NCBI RefSeq assembly: GCF_003857055.1
Contig: NZ_QGSZ01000217.1
Span: 1-64,000, forward strand
DNA length: 64,000 nt
Source of the DNA: Micromonospora inaquosa
GTDB lineage: Bacteria > Actinomycetota > Actinomycetes > Mycobacteriales > Micromonosporaceae
Reading direction: 5' to 3'
The translations under genes and the position numbers were made by a program. Of the stretch, positions 38,010 to 46,434 are shown piece by piece. Below the pieces are notes generated by a model. That model worked only from the letters and a program-made list of their open reading frames with translations, ran no database searches and had not been told where the DNA came from. The stretch's first letter is position 1; each line of letters opens with the position of its first letter.

Positions 38010-40189
38010 GCGCGCCGACGACCGCCGCCAGCGGCGCACCGGAGCTGCCCCGCATCCGGCGTCGACGGGTCCGCACACCCACCCTGATCCAGATGGAGGC
38101 GGTGGAGTGCGGTGCCGCCGCGTTGGGGATCCTGCTCGCGCACCACGGTCGGCACGTGCCACTGGAGGAGTTGCGCCGGGTCTGCGGCGTCAGCCGGGAC
38201 GGCTCCACCGCGGCCACCGTGCTCAAGGGCGCCCGGCGGTACGGGATGGTGGCCAAGGGTTTCCAGATGGACCTGGCCGGCCTTGCCACCGTGGCGCTGC
38301 CGGCGGTGCTGTTCTGGCGGTTCGAGCACTTCGTGGTGCTGGAAGGGCTCGGCCGTAAGGTCTTCATCAACGATCCGGCCACCGGTCCCCGCGCGGTGAG
38401 CTGGGAGGAGTTCGACGGTGCCTTCACCGGCATCGTGCTCACCATGGAGCCCGGCCCGGAGTTCCGGCCCGGCGGCACCCGCTACCGGCTGGTGCGGGCG
38501 CTGGCCGAGCGGTGGCGGGGCCCGGGCTCGGCGATCGCGCAGATGCTGCTGCTCGGTCTGCTGATCGCCGTGGTCGGTCTGACCATCCCGGTGATGGCCA
38601 AGGTCTTCGTGGACCGGGTGCTGCTGCAGGAGGATCGTGCCGCGTTCGCCGGCCTGGTGGCGGCGGTGGCGGTGGCCACCGTGCTGACCTTCCTGGCCAG
38701 CCTGCTTCAGCAACGCCTGACCGTACGCGCGGAGACGGCGCTCGCCCTCGCCAGCGCCGCCCGGTTCTTCCGACATCTGCTGCGGCTGCCGCCGACCTTC
38801 TTCGACCAGCGGCAGGCCGCCGACCTCAGCCAGCGGGTCCGCGGCAACGAAGTGGTCGCTGAGGTGCTCACCCGCCGGACGGCCACCACTGTGGTGGACA
38901 CCGGCCTGGTGCTGGCGTACGGGGCTCTGCTCTGCCAGTACGACCTGCTGCTCGGGCTGTGCGCGGTGGTCCTCGCCGGGCTGAACGTCAGCGTGCTGCG
39001 CTATGTCGCCTCGACCCGGTCCACCGCTGTCGCCGGCCTTCAGGCGGATCGCAGCAAGCTGGTGACCACCGTGTACACCACGGTTCAGATGATCGAGACG
39101 GTGAAGGCCGGCGGCGAGGAGGAACGCGCGGTCGCCCGGTTCGCGGCGCGCCATGCCACCGTCGCCACCCGTCAGCAGCGGCTGGGGGTGCCCACCGCGG
39201 TGCTTTCGGTCCTGCCGGCGCTGCTCGCCTCGGCGACCACCGCGGTGCTGCTGGGGTTGGGTAGCCGCGAGGTCGTGGCGGAGGCGATGAGCGTCGGCGT
39301 ACTGGTCGGCATGCAGAGCCTGGCCGCCGCCATGAACCGCCCGCTGGGCAATCTGACCGCGCTGGGCTCGCGGTTGCAGGACATGAGCGCCGACCTCAAC
39401 CGGCTACGCGACGTGGAGCGGTACCCACTGCCCCCGGCTCAGGACCGACCCGCCCGCCCGATGGCACCGATGGAGGGGCATCTGCGCATCGAGGAGGTCA
39501 CCTTCGGCTACAACCCGTTGGGCCGTCCACTGCTGGAGAACTTCAGCCTGGATCTGCCGCCGGGCGCCCGGGTGGCGCTCGTCGGGCGGTCGGGCAGTGG
39601 CAAGTCGACGGTTGGCCGGCTGGTCGCCGGACTCTACCGTCCCTGGACCGGACGGGTGACCGTGGACGGCCTTGAGCGGGCCGCCGCCGACGACGGCCTC
39701 TGGGCGGCCACCGTCGCCATGGTGGACCAGGATCAACGGCTGTTCGAGGGGACGGTGCGGGACAACGTCACGATGTGGGACCTCACGGTCGCCGACGAGG
39801 ACGTCGTCGCCGCGCTGACCGACGCGTGCCTCTACGACGAGGTTGCGGCCCGCCCGGGTGGCCTCGGCAGCCCGGTGCGGGAGAACGCCCGCAACTTCTC
39901 GGGCGGACAGCGCCAGCGGCTGGAGATCGCCCGAGCGCTCGTGCGCAACCCCAGGGTGCTGGTGCTGGACGAGGCCACCAGCGCGCTGGACGCCGAGACC
40001 GAACGCCGAATCGACAGGCATCTGCGCCGGCGGGGGGCGACCTGCCTGATCGTGGCCCACCGCCTGTCCACGGTCCGCGACTGCGACCTGATCGTCGTGT
40101 TGGACGGCGGTCGGGAGGTGGAGCGCGGCACCCACGAGCAGTTGGTCGCTCAGGACGGGGCGTACGCGCGCCTGGTCCGCGATCACTGA
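38006..40189 (+). CDS. C39 peptidase-containing ABC exporter (NHLM bacteriocin type)
   Basis: 727 residues. N-terminal C39 peptidase: Cys35 in MEAVECGAAALGILLAHHG, His108 in FEHFVVLEG, and Asp123 in INDPATG form the catalytic triad and cleave the leader during export. A six-helix membrane region follows, then the ABC ATPase with LVGRSGSGKSTVGR (Walker A), NFSGGQRQRLEIARALV (signature) and VLVLDEATSALD (Walker B). It should cut after the AG or GG at the leader end of the two precursors and export the core. Overlaps the membrane fusion gene by ATGA. Confidence 0.93.
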   Translation: MSAPTTAASGAPELPRIRRRRVRTPTLIQMEAVECGAAALGILLAHHGRHVPLEELRRVCGVSRDGSTAATVLKGARRYGMVAKGFQMDLAGLATVALPAVLFWRFEHFVVLEGLGRKVFINDPATGPRAVSWEEFDGAFTGIVLTMEPGPEFRPGGTRYRLVRALAERWRGPGSAIAQMLLLGLLIAVVGLTIPVMAKVFVDRVLLQEDRAAFAGLVAAVAVATVLTFLASLLQQRLTVRAETALALASAARFFRHLLRLPPTFFDQRQAADLSQRVRGNEVVAEVLTRRTATTVVDTGLVLAYGALLCQYDLLLGLCAVVLAGLNVSVLRYVASTRSTAVAGLQADRSKLVTTVYTTVQMIETVKAGGEEERAVARFAARHATVATRQQRLGVPTAVLSVLPALLASATTAVLLGLGSREVVAEAMSVGVLVGMQSLAAAMNRPLGNLTALGSRLQDMSADLNRLRDVERYPLPPAQDRPARPMAPMEGHLRIEEVTFGYNPLGRPLLENFSLDLPPGARVALVGRSGSGKSTVGRLVAGLYRPWTGRVTVDGLERAAADDGLWAATVAMVDQDQRLFEGTVRDNVTMWDLTVADEDVVAALTDACLYDEVAARPGGLGSPVRENARNFSGGQRQRLEIARALVRNPRVLVLDEATSALDAETERRIDRHLRRRGATCLIVAHRLSTVRDCDLIVVLDGGREVERGTHEQLVAQDGAYARLVRDH

Positions 40190-40213
40190 CCACGACGATT
40201 CGAGGAGACGCTG

Positions 40214-43200
40214 ATGAGTGGCGCGGTGGAGCATCCTTCGGCCGGCGGCCTGATCGGCTTCTGCTCGGACGGCGTACGCCAGGTCTGCCGCCTGGACGGC
40301 CCGGCGGCCGGGTGGCTGGTGACCGGAGGCGAGGCCGACCTGTTCGCGGTGCGCCGGGCCGGGATGAGCCCCTCGCGTCGTCACCATGTGGCCCGGCTGC
40401 CGGCGGGTGGCCTGGTGCCGACGTCCACCGCGATCGGCGCGTGGCAGTTGATCCTGGTGCCGCTGCCCGGTACGGAGTTGCGCGGGTTGTCCCGGCGTGA
40501 CCTGTCCCTGCTGGAGCGGCATGTTCGGCTCGGTCGGGTGGCCGACGAGGGGCCGTCGTTGCGGGCGCGGGCCGCCGCGACGGAGTTGGTCGCGGCGGTG
40601 GACCGGGTGCTGGTCACCGTCGCTGACGCGTTGCGCCGCGGGCAGGCGCCCCGGCAGGCGTCCACCCTCCGGGGGCGCGAGATCATTTCGCTGGCGCAGG
40701 GGAGTGCCCTCACCTCCACCGGCGGGGCGTGGTGGCTGCGCAGCGCCGGTGGGCAACTGCGACGCAACGACGGTGGCCCGGCGGAGATGTCGGGGGAACG
40801 GGAGTTGCTGCTGGTCGCCGAGCGGGACTGGGTGGTGGCCGAGTCGCCGTGCGCGGTGGAGAGCCACGGCAGCTGGGACCTGCTGGTCAACGGTCAGCTT
40901 CGGTCGGCCGTCGACCAGCATGTGGCCCGGCTGCTGCGGATGGTGGAGACGCGGATCGAGGAGGCGGACGCGGCCTTACTGAGCGCCGTGCGGCAGCGCC
41001 GGGAGACCGACGCGGCGATGCTCGCCGCGGCGGCCCGCCGGTCGATCGGGGTGATCGGCGCCGGCGGCGCGGTTCCGGTTCCCGATGACGAGGCCGGCTT
41101 CGACAGGTACGGGCGGGCGGCGTCGGTGGTGCGGGTGGTCACCGAGGGGATGGGCAGCCCGATCAACGAGCCGGCCGATCGCAGCCGCGCGCCACTGGAC
41201 GACCGGGCGGCGGTGCACGCGGTGACCCGGGCGTCCAGCCTGTTCCTGCGTGAGGTGCGGCTGCCGGACCGGTGGTGGCGGCGGGACCTGGGGCCACTGG
41301 TGGGGTGGCGGGCCGGCGATGACCCGGAGCGGCCCGTCGCGGTGCCGCTGGTGTTCCGCCGGGGCCGCTACCACCACGTCGACCCGGACACCCGGGCGTA
41401 CGGTCCGATCGACGCGACGGTGGCCGCCACGTTCGCCGCCGAGGCGACCGAGGTGCAGGCGCCGCTGCCGCCGACCGCTCGGATGCGGCACCTGCTGCGG
41501 GCCGGGCTGGTGGGTGCGTCCCGTGACGTGCGGGGTCTGCTGTTCGCCGCCGCCTGCGTGGCGCTGCTGGGCCTGGGCGTGCCGCTGGCCACCGGCGAGG
41601 TGCTCGGCCAACTGGCCCGGCAGGGCGAGGTGACCGGCCTGCTCGGTTTCCTCGCGCTGATGCTCAGCGCCGCGGTGGTCGCGGGGCTGGTGGGTGTGGT
41701 GCAGAACCTGCGTCTGCTGCGGTTGGACGGCCGGATGCAGTCCGGCGCGCAGTTGGCGATCTGGGACCGGTTGATGCGGCTGCCGGCCCGGTTCTTCGCC
41801 GGTCGCAGCAGCGGTGAGATCGCCAACTCGATGTTGGGGATCTCGTTCGTCGGTGAGGCGTTGAGCGCGCTGTTGCCGCAGCTCGTCACGGCGGCCGCGA
41901 CCGTCGCGGTGACCCTCGGCATGCTCCTGGTGGTCGAGCCCGTGCTGGGGCTGTGGGGGGCGGGGATCGTCGCCGTCACCATGTTGACCTTCGGCGGGTT
42001 CGCCGTGCTGATCGTCCGCCAGCAACGGTCCGCCCTGCCGGCCGAGCACCGGGCGGCGGCGATGACCAACCAGTTGCTCGGCGGCATCGTCAAGATCAAA
42101 CTGGCGGCCGCCGAGACCCGTGCCCACGCACGCTGGTCGGAGGTTGCCGCGACGGCCCGAGCGGCGCTGCAACGGGTCCGGCAGAGTCAGGCGGGCCTGG
42201 TCGCCTTCGGCACCGTGCTGCCGATCGCCGGTCAACTGGTCCTGTTCGCTGTGCTGATGGGGCCGCTCGCCGGCCGGGTCGCGCCGGCCGACTTCTTCAT
42301 CCTCAACGTCGGTTTCGCGATGCTGCTGGGCGCGTTGCTGGTGCTGGTGTCTGCCGGTGTCGAGGTGATCGCGGCAGTGCCCCGGCTGGGCAGCCTGCGG
42401 GAGATCCTGCGCGCCGACCCCGAGGCGCGGCCGGACCGGGTTGACCCGGGTGAGTTGCGCGGCGAGATCGCGCTGCACCGGCTCACCTTCGCCTACCAGC
42501 CGGACGATCCACCGGTGCTCACCGACATCGACCTGCACGTCCGGCCGGGCGAGTTCGTCGCCATCGTCGGACCGAGTGGTTGCGGAAAATCCACACTGCT
42601 CCGGTTGCTGCTCGGCTTCGAGCGTCAGCAGCAGGGCGCCGTGCTCTACGACGGCCAGGACCTTTCCGAACTCGACGTACACGCGGTCCGCAGGCAGTGC
42701 GGAGTGGTCCTGCAGGATGGTCAGCTCTTCGCCGGCTCGGTACGCGACAACATCTGCGGGGCCGGCAGCTTCCCCCTCGACCAGGTCTGGGAGGCGGCGC
42801 GGATGGCCGGCCTCGCCGATGACCTGGAGGCGCTGCCGATGGGGATGAGCACGATGGTGCCGTTCGGGGGTGGGACGCTCTCCGTCGGGCAGCGTCAGCG
42901 GGTGCTGATCGCCCGCGCGCTGGCCCCGCTACCCCGGATCATCTTCCTCGACGAGGCGACGAGCGCCCTGGACAACCGGACCCAGGAGGTGGTCAGCCGC
43001 AGCACCGCGGCCCTGGCCGCGACCCGGGTGGTCATCGCCCACCGGTTGTCAACGGTTCGTGCGGCGGACACCATCGTCGTCCTCGAGGCCGGGCGGATCG
43101 TCCAGCGGGGCAGTTTCGACGAGTTGATGGACGACCCTGACGGGTTGTTCCACCGGTTGGCGCGGCGGCAACTGCTCACCGAACCGGAACGGTCCGACGC

Positions 43201-43246
43201 CGTGCCGGAGGGCCGGCAGGCGGACGGGCAGCCCGCGACAAGCTGA
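40214..43246 (+). CDS. ABC transporter permease/ATPase, NHLM bacteriocin type
   Basis: 1010 residues. The N-terminal 430 residues are soluble and extend the usual exporter. Membrane region at about 440-730 with six hydrophobic segments, then the ATPase: IVGPSGCGKSTLLRLLLGFE, TLSVGQRQRVLIARAL, and RIIFLDEATSALDNRTQE. It resembles the second NHLM bacteriocin ABC protein that pairs with a C39 exporter and lacks a C39 domain. The gene begins 24 bases after the first exporter. The two are probably subunits of one heteromeric exporter. Confidence 0.9.
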   Translation: MSGAVEHPSAGGLIGFCSDGVRQVCRLDGPAAGWLVTGGEADLFAVRRAGMSPSRRHHVARLPAGGLVPTSTAIGAWQLILVPLPGTELRGLSRRDLSLLERHVRLGRVADEGPSLRARAAATELVAAVDRVLVTVADALRRGQAPRQASTLRGREIISLAQGSALTSTGGAWWLRSAGGQLRRNDGGPAEMSGERELLLVAERDWVVAESPCAVESHGSWDLLVNGQLRSAVDQHVARLLRMVETRIEEADAALLSAVRQRRETDAAMLAAAARRSIGVIGAGGAVPVPDDEAGFDRYGRAASVVRVVTEGMGSPINEPADRSRAPLDDRAAVHAVTRASSLFLREVRLPDRWWRRDLGPLVGWRAGDDPERPVAVPLVFRRGRYHHVDPDTRAYGPIDATVAATFAAEATEVQAPLPPTARMRHLLRAGLVGASRDVRGLLFAAACVALLGLGVPLATGEVLGQLARQGEVTGLLGFLALMLSAAVVAGLVGVVQNLRLLRLDGRMQSGAQLAIWDRLMRLPARFFAGRSSGEIANSMLGISFVGEALSALLPQLVTAAATVAVTLGMLLVVEPVLGLWGAGIVAVTMLTFGGFAVLIVRQQRSALPAEHRAAAMTNQLLGGIVKIKLAAAETRAHARWSEVAATARAALQRVRQSQAGLVAFGTVLPIAGQLVLFAVLMGPLAGRVAPADFFILNVGFAMLLGALLVLVSAGVEVIAAVPRLGSLREILRADPEARPDRVDPGELRGEIALHRLTFAYQPDDPPVLTDIDLHVRPGEFVAIVGPSGCGKSTLLRLLLGFERQQQGAVLYDGQDLSELDVHAVRRQCGVVLQDGQLFAGSVRDNICGAGSFPLDQVWEAARMAGLADDLEALPMGMSTMVPFGGGTLSVGQRQRVLIARALAPLPRIIFLDEATSALDNRTQEVVSRSTAALAATRVVIAHRLSTVRAADTIVVLEAGRIVQRGSFDELMDDPDGLFHRLARRQLLTEPERSDAVPEGRQADGQPATS

Positions 43247-43259
43247 CCGGCCGGTCAGC
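43242..43259. terminator. Perfect 18-base palindrome between convergent genes
   Basis: GCTGACCGGCCGGTCAGC is a perfect palindrome that covers the stop codons of the exporter (TGA at 43244) and the MerR gene. Likely a bidirectional terminator. Confidence 0.55.
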
Positions 43260-44001
43260 CGTTGTCGATGACCGTGCTGTCCTCCAGGCACACGTCCGCG
43301 TCGAGGTGGTTCTCCAGCAGCTCGGCGATGTGCGCCTCCGACTGGTTCTCCACGGCGAGCCGGAACGCCTCGGTGAGCACGTTGACCACACCCTGGGTCA
43401 GCAACAGGGTTTCCCGGTCGAGATCGGCCCAGGACGACCGGGCGTCGCTGCGTACCAGCTCCGGAGCGAGGGTCAGCAGCCGGGCGGTGACGGCGGCGAC
43501 CAGCTCGTCGGCGACCGGGCGGAGGCTGTCCAGCACCTCGCTGAGGGTCTGCAGTGCCGGAACCGTACCCACTCGTACCCGGTGCAGGTCCAGGGCGGCG
43601 CGCAGCGGGCGGGGCCGGACGGTGCGGACGGTGCCGTCGGTGGTCCGGCCGATCACACCGTGCCGGGTCAGCGCGTGGGCCAGCGCGGGACGGTCGGCGG
43701 TCAGGCGTTGCAGCATCGCGGTGAGCCCGTCCGGGGCCTCGTCGCTGGCCCGGACCCCGAGCATCGCCTCGATGGACACCAGGTTGAAGCCCTGTCGTTG
43801 CAGGGCGAGGATCGCGTCCAGCCGGCGGACGTGGGAGTCGTCGTAGAGCGCGGCCCGACCGTGCCGCACCGGTGGGGGCAGCAGCCGCCGGGCCTGGTGA
43901 GCTCGGATGTTGCGCGGCGACATCCCCACCTTGCGAGCGAGCTCCTCCACGCTGTACCCGACCGGGCCGCCGGGTGTCGTCGTCACCTCGTCGATGGTCA
44001 C
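43255..44001 (-). CDS. MerR family transcriptional regulator
   Basis: 248 residues from GTG 44001, chosen because GGAGG sits five bases upstream. The MerR domain is VGYSVEELARKVGMSPRNIR, AHQARRLLPPPVRHGRAALY and DDSHVRRLDAILALQRQGF. The C-terminal about 150 residues are helical with no recognised effector-binding site. It is divergent from the precursor genes and probably controls the promoter in the 44.1 kb gap. Confidence 0.88.
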   Translation of the reverse strand: MTIDEVTTTPGGPVGYSVEELARKVGMSPRNIRAHQARRLLPPPVRHGRAALYDDSHVRRLDAILALQRQGFNLVSIEAMLGVRASDEAPDGLTAMLQRLTADRPALAHALTRHGVIGRTTDGTVRTVRPRPLRAALDLHRVRVGTVPALQTLSEVLDSLRPVADELVAAVTARLLTLAPELVRSDARSSWADLDRETLLLTQGVVNVLTEAFRLAVENQSEAHIAELLENHLDADVCLEDSTVIDNG

Positions 44002-44356
44002 GGTGGCCTCCGGCAGCACTCGGTGACGGAACACGACAACCCCGTCGAACCGCTGTCACGCTGGCGGTCCGCCGATCGCAGCGTAAGGGTGGGAGCAGGG
44101 CGGGTAACAGGCGAGGAATTACTACTTGTCCATTGTGGTGACAATCATTAGGATCACCATCCGCCGCAAGTCGCTGATTCCCAATTACCCGACTTTCGCC
44201 GCAGCGCGACCTTTTCGCGGCCACATTCGATGAATTTCCCACTCTCCGAGCCGACCGGATCCACCGGTGACCCACGATGAAGCGAAACCGGCGGCCCGGA
44301 ACCTCCCGCGCTGCCTGTCGCCGCCACCGGCGGTCGACAATCGAAGGGAGCAGGGT
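44002..44356. other. Divergent region between MerR gene and precursor 1
   Basis: About 355 bases, A/T-richer than the flanks, no gene. It holds the promoter and dyad at 44127-44154 and about 200 bases of presumed leader before precursor 1. Confidence 0.5.
44127..44154 (+). promoter_or_regulatory. Precursor promoter with MerR-like dyad
   Basis: TTGTCC (44127) and TAGGAT (44149) form a sigma-70-type promoter with a 16-base spacer. The dyad TTGTC...GACAA (44127-44144) overlaps the -35 side; a MerR protein could bind there. The dyad also supports a divergent promoter for merR. Confidence 0.4.
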
Positions 44357-44719
44357 GTGACACCTGTTGATCGAGCGGTCTTCGTGGCCGCGTACAGCCG
44401 GCTGGTCGCCGACGTCTGGGCCGACCCGGCCAAGGAGCAGGCGCTCGACCGGGACCCGCGGGGTTTCCTCGCCGGCTACGGGCTCCAACTGTCCGAGGAT
44501 GTGCAGGTCCGGGTGGTCCGGGACATCACCGACGCCGATCCGGATCTGGAGGTGCAGGTCGAGTCCTGGCAGCAGGCGGGCGGCACCGGGACCTTCGTGC
44601 TCTTCGTGCCGTCGCTGCTGCCGGTGGCTCAGGTGGAGCTGGCCGAAGACGAACTGGACAGCGTCGTCGCCGGCCTGGACCCCAGCTGCGCCTGCTGCTG
44701 CCCGTGCTGCTGCACCTGA
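44357..44719 (+). CDS. NHLP-leader RiPP precursor 1, cysteine-rich core
   Basis: 120 residues from GTG 44357, with AGGGAG upstream. Residues about 8-100 are a nitrile-hydratase-like leader (YSRLVADVWADPAKEQALDR, then DPRGFLAGYGLQL). The leader ends at VVAG (103-106), leaving the core LDPSCACCCPCCCT with seven Cys, one Ser and one Thr. These residues are suitable for azoline/azole formation by the fused cyclodehydratase and SagB enzymes. Cleavage by the C39 domain after AG is a family expectation. It lies directly downstream of the divergent promoter. Confidence 0.9.
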   Translation: MTPVDRAVFVAAYSRLVADVWADPAKEQALDRDPRGFLAGYGLQLSEDVQVRVVRDITDADPDLEVQVESWQQAGGTGTFVLFVPSLLPVAQVELAEDELDSVVAGLDPSCACCCPCCCT

Positions 44720-44727
44720 CACCGAAC

Positions 44728-44755
44728 TCTGCCGCCCAATGGCCTGCGCGGCAGA
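44728..44755 (+). terminator. Stem-loop between the two precursor genes
   Basis: TCTGCCGC (44728-44735) pairs with GCGGCAGA (44748-44755) over a 12-base loop, nine bases after the precursor 1 stop. It may act as partial terminator or mRNA stabiliser, raising precursor over enzyme levels. Confidence 0.45.
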
Positions 44756-44865
44756 TTCTGATGGCAGTCAGCGGAAATCGTTGATTGTCGAAGCTCGATC
44801 TTCGTAGCGTTCTCGCCACGGCGCTCACACCCCGTCTTACAGCCACCCGAGGAAAGGACCGAACG

Positions 44866-45240
44866 ATGAGCAACGACGACCAGGAATATGGCGCGAGGTT
44901 CGTGACCAAGTACTCGGAACTGGTCACCGCAGTGTGGCGCAGCGACGAGGAACTGCAGCGCCTGCTCGCCGACCCCACCGGCTACGCGACGGCGGCCGGC
45001 CTGCCGGTCGCCCCCGGCGCCCGGGTCGAGGTCGACCGCGCCCAGCCCGCCACGCTCTACACCAAGGACCAGATCGTCGCCGACTGGGCCGGCACGCCCG
45101 GCCTGCACGTGCTGCACGTGCCCGAGGTGCCGCTGGTCGACCTCAACGAGCTGACCGAGGCCGAGCTGGAGACGGTCGCCGGCGGCGTGGCCCCCATCGC
45201 CGACAACAACGTCAACATCATCGCCGTCCTCATCCTCTGA
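44866..45240 (+). CDS. NHLP-leader RiPP precursor 2, hydrophobic core
   Basis: 124 residues from ATG 44866, with AGGAAAGG upstream. Leader motifs match precursor 1: KYSELVTAVWRSDEELQRLL, then ADPTGYATAAGLPV. It ends with TEAELETVAGG (cleavage after GG at 107), leaving the core VAPIADNNVNIIAVLIL, 17 residues without Cys, Ser or Thr. It therefore cannot be an azole substrate. The next genes are YcaO and TfuA, which elsewhere convert backbone amides of such residues to thioamides. This assignment is inference. Confidence 0.88.
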   Translation: MSNDDQEYGARFVTKYSELVTAVWRSDEELQRLLADPTGYATAAGLPVAPGARVEVDRAQPATLYTKDQIVADWAGTPGLHVLHVPEVPLVDLNELTEAELETVAGGVAPIADNNVNIIAVLIL

Positions 45241-45267
45241 GTTCCCCACCCCCCGCCGGGAGCCTCG

Positions 45268-46434
45268 ATGACTGACACGACCGAGACCATCGCGTTCCGA
45301 TCCGGCACCTACCGGACGGCCACCGTGGAGCAGACCTGGGAGCGGGTCGGGCGCCTGCTCGACCGGTTCCGGATCACCCGGGTCGCCGACATCACCCGGC
45401 TCGACGAGATCGGCCTACCGGTGCACGTCGCCTACCGGCCGGTGGGAGCCACCATGGCGGTGAGCGTCGGTACCGGCGCCACGGCGACGCAGGCCCGGGT
45501 CAGCGCGGTCATGGAGAGCATCGAGTCCTGGCATGCCGAGAACCTCCGACCGGGGACCGTCGTCCGGTCCCCGGCGGAGGCGCTCGACCTGCCGTACGAC
45601 ATCCGGTGGCTGCACCTGGCGGAACGGTCACCCCTGACCTCTGCCGTCGAGCTCGACTGGGTGGCCGGCCGGGGGCTGGTGACCGGCACGCGTTGCCTGG
45701 TGCCCCGCGCCACCATCGAACTCGACTTCACCATCCGGCGTGGCTGGGACCGCGCCCTGTTCACTCCCAGCAGCAACGGTCTGGCCACCGGGAACACCTT
45801 CGCCGAGGCGAGCCTGCACGCTCTGCTGGAGGTCGTCGAACGCGACTGCATCGCCCCGTACTGCACCTCACCGTTGGCCGAGCGCACCTACGCCGACCCG
45901 GCCACCGCCACCAACGCGATGACCCGCACGGTGCACGACGCGCTGGTGCGGGCCGGTTGCTGGGTGGAGGTCTGCGACATCACCAACGCGGTCGACGTCC
46001 CCTGCTACGCCGCCTCGATCTGGTCGGAGGACCTGCCGGTCACCTTCGGCGGCTTCGGCTGCCACCTGGACCCGGAGATCGCCGTCGGTCGAGCCATGGC
46101 GGAGGCAGCGCAATCGAGGCTCGTCATGGTCTCCGGTGCCCGGGATGACATCGACGCCACCGCGTACCAGGACGTCGGCGGACCGCCGGTGCCGCCGCCC
46201 ACCGTCGATCGGCCCCTCCGGCCGGTCCGCCGGGATTCGCCACCGGCGGGGGACGTGACCCAGGTGCTGCGCGAGCTGGCGTCGCGGGTGCAGCGGGTCA
46301 CCGGCGTCGAGCCGTTCAGCGTCGACCTGACCCACGACGACATCGGCATACCGGTGAGCAAGGTGTTCGCCCCCGGCCTGCGGATGTTCGACGAGCGTGC
46401 CCTGAGTACCCGACCGGGAGTGCCCCGTGACTGA
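45268..46434 (+). CDS. Stand-alone YcaO domain protein (thioamide-forming candidate)
   Basis: 388 residues. YcaO core with AVMESIESWHAENL, LFTPSSNGLATGNTFAEASL, HALLEVVERDCIAPY and GGFGCHLDPEIAVGRAMAEA for ATP and magnesium binding. It lacks an E1-like half and an RRE. It starts 27 bases after precursor 2 and overlaps the TfuA gene by eight bases. YcaO plus TfuA pairs activate the backbone amide and insert sulfur, as known for thioamitide biosynthesis and McrA thioglycine. Likely acts on precursor 2. Confidence 0.9.
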   Translation: MTDTTETIAFRSGTYRTATVEQTWERVGRLLDRFRITRVADITRLDEIGLPVHVAYRPVGATMAVSVGTGATATQARVSAVMESIESWHAENLRPGTVVRSPAEALDLPYDIRWLHLAERSPLTSAVELDWVAGRGLVTGTRCLVPRATIELDFTIRRGWDRALFTPSSNGLATGNTFAEASLHALLEVVERDCIAPYCTSPLAERTYADPATATNAMTRTVHDALVRAGCWVEVCDITNAVDVPCYAASIWSEDLPVTFGGFGCHLDPEIAVGRAMAEAAQSRLVMVSGARDDIDATAYQDVGGPPVPPPTVDRPLRPVRRDSPPAGDVTQVLRELASRVQRVTGVEPFSVDLTHDDIGIPVSKVFAPGLRMFDERALSTRPGVPRD

